Below, piece by piece: positions 10,227 through 17,791 of a stretch of DNA of 64,000 bases. The stretch's first letter is position 1. Each line of letters begins with the position of its first letter. Made by a program: the position numbers and the translations under genes. The notes beneath the pieces were generated by a model. The model was not told where the DNA came from. It saw nothing but the letters and a program-made list of their open reading frames with translations, and made no database searches. Source of the DNA: Aeromonas caviae (lineage in GTDB: Bacteria > Pseudomonadota > Gammaproteobacteria > Enterobacterales > Aeromonadaceae); the NCBI RefSeq assembly GCF_000819785.1, contig NZ_CDBK01000090.1, positions 1-64,000 on the forward strand. The letters run 5' to 3'.

Positions 10227-10570
10227 ATGCCGGCATGCGGTGCATGTCTATGTTGTCCGATGCCTGCCTTCTCCTGCGCAAAAATGGCGTGCCAGATCAT
10301 GCTGTTACGATCCACAACCTCGCCGAACTATAGGCCAATCTGAGGGCCGGGATGTCGATAAGGGCGTCGGGGGAGGCCGTGCGTGGCCATGAGCCTGAGC
10401 CGCAGGCAGGCTAGCAAGTCGCCGCCGCGCCTTGCCCCTGGGGGGCGGGAAATGTGCAGTTGCGGGCAAGCAGATCAAGTTGTGACTTTGGTCCCATTGG
10501 TTGGCATAAGTCAGGGAATGAGTGAGGCCGGTGACACTGCGCCCGATGAGAGGGCGCGAGAATGATGCCG
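10227..10570. other. Non-coding stretch after ppsA
   Basis: No ORF with plausible start, ribosome site and codon use is seen on either strand. A 6-bp perfect hairpin GCGCCC/GGGCGC (10539-10557) lies just beyond the 3' end of the minus-strand small gene and could end its transcript, but it lacks a U-tract. Confidence 0.4.
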
Positions 10571-10735
10571 TCATGGGCTGCAATCCAAAGCGGGTGCCTC
10601 ATATTGCCTCTGCCCGGATGGAACCTGGGCAAACACAGTCGTCACCATCGCTGATAACACTCCAATCACAAATAAAGCAATAAGAGGGGTCATGGAGAGA
10701 GATATCAGTTTTTTGATGGTCGGTCTCCTTGCCAT
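10571..10735 (-). CDS. Small secreted or membrane-anchored peptide (54 aa)
   Basis: A 54-codon ORF too short for routine calling. It starts MARRPTIKKLISLSMTPLIA, a basic N-terminus leading into a hydrophobic segment of about 22 residues that ends VFA|Q, a plausible signal-peptidase I site or a single membrane anchor. A short hydrophilic tail with one Cys ends CSP. No good Shine-Dalgarno precedes the ATG; a rival start at Met15 would keep the helix. Two operator-like inverted repeats stand just upstream. Family unknown. The hydropathy pattern, not homology, supports it. Confidence 0.45.
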   Translation of the reverse strand: MARRPTIKKLISLSMTPLIALFVIGVLSAMVTTVFAQVPSGQRQYEAPALDCSP

Positions 10736-10740
10736 GATAT

Positions 10741-10766
10741 CAAGGCAAGCCTTGAAAACGCTTTCT
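10741..10766 (-). promoter_or_regulatory. Operator-like inverted repeats upstream of small peptide gene
   Basis: CAAGGC-AA-GCCTTG (10741-10754) is a perfect inverted repeat six bases before the small gene start. Overlapping it, TGAAAACGCTTTCT (10753-10766) matches the LacI/GalR-family pattern TGAAANCGNTTTCA at all but the last position. Confidence 0.3.
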
Positions 10767-10928
10767 CTTGGCGCTCCTCTGTTTTAATAACGGCAATACC
10801 TCAGAGTTTAATTCCGAAAAAATTTAAAACTCATTTTTTTATCTTGCTCATTCACGTCCCTTTAGCAGAAATATGTTCATATCTCATTGTTATTAAATGA
10901 TTTTATTGTTGATGAATGGCAAGGTAAT

Positions 10929-10958
10929 TTGATTGGCATGCACTGGCGGTCTTATTAT
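10929..10958 (+). promoter_or_regulatory. Candidate sigma70 promoter for the EAL operon
   Basis: TTGATT (10929-10934), 18-bp spacer, TATTAT (10953-10958) within a distinctly AT-rich stretch (about 10740-11060) that is otherwise empty. Transcription would start near 10965 and read into the 37-aa ORF and the EAL gene. Confidence 0.45.
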
Positions 10959-11067
10959 GTGAGCATAAAACGATTCAGTCTGGATACAGCAATTGAACTG
11001 ATAATGGTGCCGTATGAGGGGAGATGCCGGTGGGCCAGATAGGGCATGGCTTGATAAAGAGGTAACC

Positions 11068-11181
11068 ATGCTTGAAGTGAATGTCAGCGATGATGAGGTG
11101 ACCCGTGCCACTTGCTTTTTGCCGTCATTGTGTGGTGGCTGTCGCCATATTAAGCCCAATTCATTCAGTAGGGGGGAATAG
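11068..11181 (+). CDS. Small Cys-rich ORF coupled to EAL gene (37 aa)
   Basis: A 37-residue ORF (MLEVNVSDDEVTRATCFLPS, then LCGGCRHIKPNSFSRGE) with excellent Shine-Dalgarno AAAGAGG five bases before its ATG. Its TAG stop is three bases upstream of the GTG of the EAL gene, and its last codons contain that gene's ribosome site, an arrangement typical of translational coupling. Three Cys (CX5CX2C) near the centre suggest metal or redox chemistry, but this is inference only. Confidence 0.45.
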   Translation: MLEVNVSDDEVTRATCFLPSLCGGCRHIKPNSFSRGE

Positions 11182-11184
11182 CGG

Positions 11185-11889
11185 GTGACGACCATCATAA
11201 GCCATAGCATCGAAGGTCATGATTATATCAGGCATACTATTGAACCCATCGCCAACCTGCATGTCGGGGATATTGTTGCAGTTGAGGTTATTTCATTTTC
11301 AGAAAAAAAGGCTGTCTTTTCCAGAGCCAACTTCAGCAACATGACCACCTCCTACGCCGCATGGCTATTTACGCAACAACTGGTGTTCTTTAAAGATCTT
11401 AATAAAATCGACAGTCGCCTCTATCAGGCGGTGTTTCTCCGTGTCGATATGCATTTGATGGAATGCTTTATCTCTTGGGAAGATTTCGGTTCGTATATAT
11501 CGAATTTTGGACTGAGTATGGCCTTTGAGATGGCGGATATTGCTGATGGTATCCCAGATTTGGCATTGAATAATATGGCGAGGCTTAGAAGATTAGGGGT
11601 CAAGTTATGGATAAACAATGCCGATGAATCCTTGTTGTCGATGGACCATGTATCCGCAGCCTTGTTCGATGGCATTAGGGTCAATAAACAGTTCTTCTGG
11701 CGCTGCTTCACCCGATGTGATGGCACCGCCATGACCAGGCTCACTGCTGACTGGGGACATGACAATGTCATCATCGAGGGGGTCGAAAACAAGCATCACC
11801 TCTCATTCCTCAGATTACATGGCTTTGTTCAGGGGCAAGGGTTTTATTGGCGGGCCAGATTATTACGCAACCTCATTTCGAGTCTGTGA
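11185..11889 (+). CDS. Degenerate stand-alone EAL-domain protein
   Basis: A 234-residue protein made only of an EAL-like fold. The EAL tripeptide region reads VEVISF (Glu34), the double-Asp DDFG motif that binds the catalytic metal reads INNADES (Asn144-Asn145), and the usual KID is RVNK; EGVE (198-201) and the final QG remain. Loss of both metal aspartates implies no c-di-GMP hydrolysis. The size and degeneration resemble YdiV/RflP-type EAL proteins that act by protein-protein contact, for example on flagellar regulators. GTG start with a G-rich ribosome site. Its base composition is clearly AT-richer than flanking genes. Confidence 0.75.
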   Translation: MTTIISHSIEGHDYIRHTIEPIANLHVGDIVAVEVISFSEKKAVFSRANFSNMTTSYAAWLFTQQLVFFKDLNKIDSRLYQAVFLRVDMHLMECFISWEDFGSYISNFGLSMAFEMADIADGIPDLALNNMARLRRLGVKLWINNADESLLSMDHVSAALFDGIRVNKQFFWRCFTRCDGTAMTRLTADWGHDNVIIEGVENKHHLSFLRLHGFVQGQGFYWRARLLRNLISSL

Positions 11890-12189
11890 TTGATGAAAAA
11901 CCTGACCGGTCCTAACGGAATTAGATGAAAACATATTATGCGTGTTTGGTCGTGATTTAAAAAATAGTTAGAGAAATGCCAGCGCTCTTCACCCTGTAAA
12001 CAAGGAGCAACGGCAATGAATTACTGCATATTGATGGCTGAGATAAATATCAACGTGATGTCGTGTTGCATCAATGAATTTCCCTGACCTGAGAGAACCT
12101 TGTCGATAATATGGACAAGACGGGCAGATGCCGGCTTTATCGCGAGCGGGTCGGGGGACCATACCACAGATGTATCGAGGGTCTCCTGC
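11890..12189. other. AT-rich spacer before diguanylate cyclase
   Basis: Holds one 23-residue ORF at 12016-12087 (MNYCILMAEINI...) with a very good ribosome site (AAGGAG eight bases before ATG) that could be a leader peptide, and a 6-bp inverted repeat CTTGTC/GACAAG at about 12098-12119. No terminator or confident promoter was seen. Confidence 0.3.
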
Positions 12190-13749
12190 ATGTCTCACAC
12201 CGCCCGTCCAACGACCAAATACGCCTTTAGTACCAAATATTTCTGGTTACTTGCCATGCCCATGTTGCTGGGGATCGGCGGGGTGTTCGCACTCTCTATT
12301 TTCAATCATCGCGCCGCGGTGGAGCAGAAGCTGGTTATTCTCAATCACGCCATTGCGATCGCCGAAGCGGAGAGCCTCGAGCAGGTGGAGCAGGTGCTGG
12401 CCACCGAGGTCAATGCTGACCAACTGCGCCCCCTGACCTTCTCCGACGAGACCAAAGCCTTCAGCCGCAATCTGTGGAATGGCAAGGTGACGCTCGGCGA
12501 GCAACTGAACCTGATCTACTACGCCGATGCGAGCGGACAGAGTTTTTCCAACGACGAGGAGCAGGATCTGGCCTGGGACACCACCCAGCTTGACTCGACG
12601 AATCGTGCCTGGTTCAAGGGGGCGCTCGGCACCTCCGGCTTCAGCTGGACCGGGGCCTATCAGGATGCGCTGACCGGGGCCTATACCCTGACCGTCTCCC
12701 ATCGGCTAAGGCCCTTTGGGGGGGTGAAGGAGCGTGTCATCGGCCTCGACATCAACCTGCCCGCCTGGTCGCAGCGGCTCAGCACCATGCTCTATCGGGA
12801 CAACGGCTTGAATCACCTGCTGTTTGACCGATCCAGCGGCCAGATCCTGGTCCATTCCCAGGCCGAGTTCAATGGTCAGGTCATCGCCTATCCCTGGCTA
12901 GCGCGGCTGGAGGGGGCGTCCGGCACCTTCTTCTCGGATGAAGTCGGCCAGTATGTGGCTTATCAGGCCCTGCCGGGGCGCTCGAACCTACTGGCCATCA
13001 CTATGCAGCCGAGGCGAGACGCGGTGGCCCTAGTGGGGGGCGGTGCCGTCATTGTGCTGCTGCTGTTGTCGAGCGCTCTGTTCATCGTGATGGCGATCCT
13101 CTTTCGCTTGCGGCTGTCGACGCTGATCGGGGGGCTTATCCAGATGGTGCGCCTGCTGCGTTTGAGCTCGACGCAGGAGAGGGCGACGATGATACTGCCT
13201 GATTTCCCGGAGATAGCGGAGCTGCACGAGGAGCTGAATCTGGTCTCCGATCGCTTGCAGGCGTCGCACGATGCCGCCAACCGGGATGCACTGACCGGTC
13301 TTTACAATCGCCGCTTCCTGGATGAACGGCTCAGGCAACTGCACAGCGAGGGGAGGCCGTTCGTGCTGGCACTGGTGGATCTCGACAACTTCAAGAGCAT
13401 CAATGATGGCCATGGCCATGCCGTCGGTGATGTGGTGTTGCGCCGCTGCGCCTCGCTCGGGCAGGAGCGGCTCGCCAATGCGGCCTCCCTGTGCCGCTAT
13501 GGTGGCGAGGAGCTGGTCGCCCTGTTCGAACACTGCACCCTGGCCGAGGCCGAGTGGCTGATGGCACAGTGGCGCCAGGGGGTGGGTGAGATGAGATGGC
13601 GGGATGAGGCGATGAAGGTGACCTTCAGTGGCGGCATCGGCGCGACCGAGGGGCGTACTCCGGAAGCGTTGATGGAGCAGATCGATCAGGCCCTGTACCG
13701 CGCCAAGCAAGATGGCAAGGATCGTATCTATCGCGCCACCGGGCTTTGA
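12190..13749 (+). CDS. Membrane diguanylate cyclase with periplasmic sensor
   Basis: A 519-residue GGDEF protein that should make c-di-GMP from two GTP. Membrane helix one is near residues 18-40, an extracytoplasmic Cache-like sensor follows (about 45-275), then helix two (about 278-306) and a GGDEF domain whose signature is GGEEL at 438-442, preceded by DALTGLYNRR and DLDNFKSINDGHGHAVGD. No RxxD inhibitory site precedes the signature. An upstream in-frame TTG (12100) would add 30 residues, but ATG 12190 follows GAGGG and starts directly before the first helix. It neighbours the degenerate EAL gene, suggesting a paired signalling locus. Confidence 0.85.
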   Translation: MSHTARPTTKYAFSTKYFWLLAMPMLLGIGGVFALSIFNHRAAVEQKLVILNHAIAIAEAESLEQVEQVLATEVNADQLRPLTFSDETKAFSRNLWNGKVTLGEQLNLIYYADASGQSFSNDEEQDLAWDTTQLDSTNRAWFKGALGTSGFSWTGAYQDALTGAYTLTVSHRLRPFGGVKERVIGLDINLPAWSQRLSTMLYRDNGLNHLLFDRSSGQILVHSQAEFNGQVIAYPWLARLEGASGTFFSDEVGQYVAYQALPGRSNLLAITMQPRRDAVALVGGGAVIVLLLLSSALFIVMAILFRLRLSTLIGGLIQMVRLLRLSSTQERATMILPDFPEIAELHEELNLVSDRLQASHDAANRDALTGLYNRRFLDERLRQLHSEGRPFVLALVDLDNFKSINDGHGHAVGDVVLRRCASLGQERLANAASLCRYGGEELVALFEHCTLAEAEWLMAQWRQGVGEMRWRDEAMKVTFSGGIGATEGRTPEALMEQIDQALYRAKQDGKDRIYRATGL

Positions 13750-13909
13750 TGGCACAGTCCGGCAGCCCTTCTCTGTGGTGGTGCAATTGGGGGCTGGCCA
13801 GCCAACACGATCAGGGGGCGTGACAGAGGGGGCCCGGATGCCCCTTATCGATACGCTCTCACCCCTCAAGCTGTTAAGGTAGCGACAGACAGGTTAACTG
13901 GATGGACTC

Positions 13910-15364
13910 ATGACCCAATTGCAGTGGCACAAGGCCAGGCTGGCCCTTCACGGCAGCCAGACCCTCTTCATTCCCGAACTTGAGCTGGCGCCTCAAGCGT
14001 GCTGGGCCTTTGTCGGCAGCAACGGCAGCGGCAAGACGGCGCTGGCGTCGGCCCTGTGCGGCGAGCTGGCCGTGCGTGCCGGAGCGGTATCGGGTCGAGT
14101 CCGGGCCGAGCGACTCTCGTTCGAGTCGCAGCAACAGCTGGGGGAGCAGGACTGGCAGCGGCGCAATACCGACATGCTGGGAGAAGAGGAGGAGGCGGGG
14201 TATCGGGTATCGACCCTGATGCTGGAGGCGGGGGGTGAGGAGCATGAGGCCCACGCGCTGCTGGCCCGTTTTGGCATTGAATCCCTGTGGGAGCGCCCCT
14301 ATCGCTACCTCTCGAGCGGGGAGGGGCGCAAGCTGCTGCTGGCCCGGGCCCTGCTGGGGCGACCCGAGCTGCTGGTGCTGGACGAACCCTTCGATGGCCT
14401 GGATCAGGGGGCCAGGGCTTCTTTGATGATGTTGCTGGCCGACCTGGTGTCAGAGGGGCTGCGCCTGGTGGTGATCGTCAACCGTTTTGACGAGATCCCC
14501 CCCTTTGCCACTCACCTCGGCCTGCTCGGCGAGTGTCGTCTGCTGCTGGCGGGGGAGCGCGAGGCGGTGCTCGGCAGCCAGGAGGTGGCCCAGCTGGCTC
14601 GCGCCGAAACCACGTCCCCCCGTTTGCCGCCACCGCTGACGACACCCGAGCCCTTGCCTCCCGGCCCTCGGGTCGTCATGAAAGCCATGCGTATCGCTTA
14701 CGGGGATCAGGTGATCATCGACGGGCTCGACTGGACCATTGACGAGGGGGAGCACTGGCAACTGGTGGGACCAAACGGCGCTGGAAAGTCGACCCTGCTC
14801 TCCCTCATCACCGGGGATCACCCGCAAGGTTACAACAATGAGCTCCATCTGTTCGGACGGCGGCGGGGCAGCGGCGAGAGCATCTGGGAGATCAAGCGCC
14901 ACATCGGGCTCGTGAGCCCGGCGCTGCATCTGGACTATCGTGTCAGCTGCCCGGTGCAGACAGTGATCCTCTCCGGTTTCTACGACTCCATCGGGCTTTA
15001 TACCCGGCCGGGGGATCGTCAGCTGGCGCTGGCGAACGCGTGGCTGGCCCTGCTGGGGCTGGCCGATCAGGGGGCGCAGCCTTTCCACTCTCTCTCTTTC
15101 GGTCAGCAGCGACTGGTGCTGATCGCCCGTGCCCTGGTCAAGCATCCGCCGCTGCTCATCCTGGACGAACCCCTGCAGGGACTGGATCCCCTCAACCGTC
15201 ACCTGGTACGGGAGATGGTGGCGCGCCTCGTTGGCGAGGGAACCCAGCTGTTGTTCGTTTCCCATCATGCGGATGATGCGCCCCCTGGTCTGACCCACAG
15301 GCTGAGCTTTGTGCCAAGGGAGGAGGGGGGATACGACTATCTGCAGGAGCGTCTGGGGGGCTGA
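13910..15364 (+). CDS. modF: ModF-like duplicated ABC ATPase
   Basis: A 484-residue protein with two ABC ATPase domains and no membrane segments, matching ModF (490 in E. coli), a soluble protein linked to molybdate metabolism. Walker A motifs: GSNGSGKTA (about 35-43) and GPNGAGKST (about 287-295). Signature-like loops: SSGEGRKLLLARALL and SFGQQRLVLIARALV. Walker B: LLVLDEPFDGLD and LLILDEPLQGLD. The second half carries the typical GYNNELHLFG and HIGLVSPALHLDYRVS. No modE or modABC is nearby, so it stands alone here. Confidence 0.85.
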   Translation: MTQLQWHKARLALHGSQTLFIPELELAPQACWAFVGSNGSGKTALASALCGELAVRAGAVSGRVRAERLSFESQQQLGEQDWQRRNTDMLGEEEEAGYRVSTLMLEAGGEEHEAHALLARFGIESLWERPYRYLSSGEGRKLLLARALLGRPELLVLDEPFDGLDQGARASLMMLLADLVSEGLRLVVIVNRFDEIPPFATHLGLLGECRLLLAGEREAVLGSQEVAQLARAETTSPRLPPPLTTPEPLPPGPRVVMKAMRIAYGDQVIIDGLDWTIDEGEHWQLVGPNGAGKSTLLSLITGDHPQGYNNELHLFGRRRGSGESIWEIKRHIGLVSPALHLDYRVSCPVQTVILSGFYDSIGLYTRPGDRQLALANAWLALLGLADQGAQPFHSLSFGQQRLVLIARALVKHPPLLILDEPLQGLDPLNRHLVREMVARLVGEGTQLLFVSHHADDAPPGLTHRLSFVPREEGGYDYLQERLGG

Positions 15365-15382
15365 GCCGTCCGGGCGGCATGG

Positions 15383-15583
15383 TCAGAGAGGGGCTGGTTC
15401 GGCAAGGAGCGGCGGCATCCCCAGCAGCGTCCACCACAGCCCGAAGAAGAGCATGATCCCCAGCCAGAGCCAGGCAAGATAGTGACGGGTGGCCGCCATC
15501 CCCGTCACCGTCACCATGAGTGCCGCCCCGAAGGCGATGAGGGCGAACAGAAAGGGCGCCATATTGTCCATCATGGCGGTCAT
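15383..15583 (-). CDS. Tiny two-helix membrane protein coupled to isochorismatase
   Basis: A 66-residue protein of two hydrophobic helices (about 8-29 and 36-58) with a short tail ending EPAPL. Its ATG overlaps the stop of the upstream isochorismatase-fold gene in an ATGA arrangement, so it is almost certainly translated by coupling. No family recognised. Confidence 0.65.
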   Translation of the reverse strand: MTAMMDNMAPFLFALIAFGAALMVTVTGMAATRHYLAWLWLGIMLFFGLWWTLLGMPPLLAEPAPL

Positions 15584-16119
15584 TTCACCAGGGAGAGGAT
15601 CTGGCGAAATGCCGGATGGCGGCAATCCCTCATCAGCGCGTAAAGACACATCTCCACCGACGTCAGCGCAGCTCCCCTGGCCGCAAGCTGGCCGATGGCG
15701 AGATCCCGGTTGGCAGCGCAGCGAGACGACACCGCATCCACCACCAGCGAGACCCGGGCACCGCTGGCCAGAAGCCCCAGCACGCTCTGGTAGACGCAGA
15801 TATGGGTCTCGATGCCACATACCAGCCAATGCTCGATCCCACTCTCGGCCAACGCGGTCGCCACAGTGGGCTCCCCCAGGGCGCCGAAGCTGTATTTGGG
15901 CAGCACAAGATCGCCTGCCTGCAGCGACTGCAATTCGGGCACGGTGGCACCGAGCTTGTCCGGGTTCTGCTCCAGCCAGACAACCGGCAGCCCCAGCACC
16001 CTTGCCCCTTGCACCAGCCTGGCGGTATTGGCAATCAGGGCGTCGCTCTCCTCGACCAGGCGGGCCAGCTTGCCCTGGATATCGACGACCAGCAGGCCGG
16101 TGGTGTTTTGCTCAAGCAT
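15580..16119 (-). CDS. Isochorismatase-fold cysteine hydrolase
   Basis: A 179-residue member of the isochorismatase/nicotinamidase superfamily, closest in layout to YcaC-type hydrolases. The catalytic triad is visible as Asp13 (VVDIQG), Lys75 (LPKYSF) and Cys108 (CGIETHICV, with the usual cis-peptide region before it). AAGGAG five bases before the ATG fixes the start. It forms a two-gene unit with the small membrane protein. The substrate cannot be read from sequence. Confidence 0.85.
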   Translation of the reverse strand: MLEQNTTGLLVVDIQGKLARLVEESDALIANTARLVQGARVLGLPVVWLEQNPDKLGATVPELQSLQAGDLVLPKYSFGALGEPTVATALAESGIEHWLVCGIETHICVYQSVLGLLASGARVSLVVDAVSSRCAANRDLAIGQLAARGAALTSVEMCLYALMRDCRHPAFRQILSLVK

Positions 16120-16188
16120 GAATGTCTCCTTGTTTGTGGCGGACAGCCTCGCCTGAAGGCTTTCGTTGGCTGACTGAGTGGCGCTGCT

Positions 16189-16575
16189 TCACTCGCTTGC
16201 CGTGTCTGGGCATTCAAGGTAGGTCATCGCCTCGATGTTGTTGCCATCGGGATCGCGCAGGAAGGCGGCGTAGTAATTGGGGGCATAGTGGGGACGCAGT
16301 CCCGGCAACCCATTGCAGGCAAAGCCTGCCTTGATCCCCGCGTGATGGAACGCATCCACCTGGGTCGCGTCGTCGGCCCTGAATGCGAGATGGCAGGAGG
16401 CGCCCTGCTGCCCCCGCTCAATCAGGAAGCCCACGTGATCGCGGCCCATCAGGCCAAAACCGGCTGCCGCCTCATCAGACCATTTGAGTTCTATCAAAAG
16501 AGGAGCCAGCACGGTGGCGTAGAAGTGCTGACAGGAGTCAAAACGTACCACCTTGATTTCAACATGATCGAACAC
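16189..16575 (-). CDS. VOC (glyoxalase/bleomycin-resistance fold) protein
   Basis: A 128-residue single-copy VOC protein beginning FDHVEIKV and ending with the DPDGNNIEAM metal-ligand motif; His4, a central His and Glu114 are probable metal ligands. GTG start with AAGGAG six bases upstream. It lies 69 bp upstream of the isochorismatase-fold gene in the same direction, so the three minus-strand genes may be one operon. Substrate unknown; glyoxalase I, dioxygenase and antibiotic-binding members share this fold. Confidence 0.75.
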   Translation of the reverse strand: MFDHVEIKVVRFDSCQHFYATVLAPLLIELKWSDEAAAGFGLMGRDHVGFLIERGQQGASCHLAFRADDATQVDAFHHAGIKAGFACNGLPGLRPHYAPNYYAAFLRDPDGNNIEAMTYLECPDTASE

Positions 16576-16784
16576 GGTGACTCCTTGTGTTGCCTGGGTG
16601 TAGAGCAGCCCATCAGGCCCTCATGGGAACCCGTTGAAATGGGTATCGAATGACCACAATAAGTCAGTTTGACGCCAGGCAGGGAGAGGGCAAGGCGCAT
16701 AACTGCGTGCTCCGTCAAAGATTTTTCATCCAGTTGCGGGATGCGCTTTACATCGTGCTGGCCAAGTTTGCCCGGTTTTGTTGC

Positions 16785-16847
16785 TTGGCGAAGGCTACGA
16801 GCTCTGTTATGGTGTGCTCGGTTAGCCGTTTGGATGGCTAGATGGTT
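16785..16847 (+). promoter_or_regulatory. metQ promoter with tandem MetJ-like boxes
   Basis: TTGGCG (16785-16790), 17-bp spacer, TATGGT (16808-16813). Immediately after the expected start come three contiguous 8-mers resembling the MetJ box AGACGTCT: AGCCGTTT (6/8), GGATGGCT (5/8) and AGATGGTT (5/8), at 16824-16847. Tandem 8-bp spacing is the hallmark of MetJ operators, suggesting repression by methionine/S-adenosylmethionine. The remaining 16576-16784 and 16848-16916 bases show no gene. Confidence 0.45.
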
Positions 16848-16916
16848 GTGCGCTGACTGCATGTTCGCGCCCCCGACCGCTCACCGTTTTGATGATCATG
16901 TTGACAGGGAGTTTTT

Positions 16917-17738
16917 ATGCAACGTCGTTCCTTCTTCACCCTTTCCGCCCTGGCGTTGCTCGCCAGCAGCCTGCCGCTGTCCGCCTTTGCCATCGATGAG
17001 GCGAAGAAAGAGATCGTCATCGGCACCACGGTTGGCGACTTTGCCGACATGGTCACCGACGCCATCAAGCCGCAGCTCGAAGCCAAGGGCTACAAGGTCA
17101 AACTGGTGGAGTTCACCGATTACGTGACCCCCAACATCGCCCTGGCGGACGGGTCGCTTGACGTCAACTGCTTCCAGCACAAGCCCTATCTGGAGAGCTT
17201 CGCCAAAGACCGGGGTCTCTCTCTGGCGCCCATCACCCAGGTGCCGACCGGCCCCATGGGGCTCTACGCCGGCAAGCTGGGGGATCTGAAGGCGGTGAAA
17301 GAGGGAAGCACGGTCGCCATCCCGAACGATCCCACCAACCAGGCCCGGGCACTGCTGATGTTGCAGGATCTGGGCTGGCTGAGCCTCAAGGAGGGGATCA
17401 ATCCCCTCAAGGCGAGCGAGTTCGACGTGGTGAAGAACCCCCACAACCTCAAGCTGGTGCTGCTGGAGGCGGCGCAGCTGCCGCGCTCCCGTGAGGATGT
17501 GGATTTCTCCGTCATCAACGGCAACTTTGCCGCCTCAAGCGGGATCCCGTTCAGCTCCGGCCTCTTCCTCGAGCGCAGCTATGACTTCATCAACTGGGTG
17601 GTGGTAAAGAGCGCCGATGCGGGCAAGCCGTTCGCCAAGGATGTGGCGGCCGCCTACAACTCCCCTGAATTCAAGGCTTATGCCGCCAAGCGCTTCGTCG
17701 GCTACAAGTATCCCGAGGGCTGGCAGCAGAAGGGGTGA
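16917..17738 (+). CDS. metQ: MetQ/NlpA-family substrate-binding protein without lipobox
   Basis: A 273-residue periplasmic binding protein of the D/L-methionine ABC importer family: IVIGTTVGDFADMV, ADGSLDVNCFQHKPYLESF, IPNDPTNQARALLMLQDLGW and NPHNLKLVLLEAAQLPRS are family hallmarks. Unlike E. coli MetQ there is no lipobox cysteine; the leader ends LSAFA|I, a signal-peptidase I site, and begins QRRSFF, which has the twin-arginine look. No metN or metI follows (a terminator does), so it is an orphan binding protein that may serve a transporter elsewhere. AGGGAG five bases upstream. Confidence 0.85.
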   Translation: MQRRSFFTLSALALLASSLPLSAFAIDEAKKEIVIGTTVGDFADMVTDAIKPQLEAKGYKVKLVEFTDYVTPNIALADGSLDVNCFQHKPYLESFAKDRGLSLAPITQVPTGPMGLYAGKLGDLKAVKEGSTVAIPNDPTNQARALLMLQDLGWLSLKEGINPLKASEFDVVKNPHNLKLVLLEAAQLPRSREDVDFSVINGNFAASSGIPFSSGLFLERSYDFINWVVVKSADAGKPFAKDVAAAYNSPEFKAYAAKRFVGYKYPEGWQQKG

Positions 17739-17754
17739 GTGGCGTACAAGCGAT

Positions 17755-17784
17755 AAAAACGGGCACCCAGGTGCCCGTTTTTTA
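17755..17784. terminator. Bidirectional terminator, metQ and PAP2 gene
   Basis: AAAAACGGGCAC / GTGCCCGTTTTTT with a CCAG loop lies between the two convergent stops and has an A-run and a T-run on opposite sides. Confidence 0.9.
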
Positions 17785-17791
17785 TTGGAGG

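Noticed and set aside
10893-11210. 105-codon minus-strand frame in the AT-rich gap
   Set aside because: No ribosome site, no domain-like pattern, and it opposes the promoter and small ORF of the EAL unit.
12016-12087. 23-codon ORF with a strong Shine-Dalgarno before the diguanylate cyclase
   Set aside because: Too short to judge without conservation data; noted in the spacer entry but not called as a gene.
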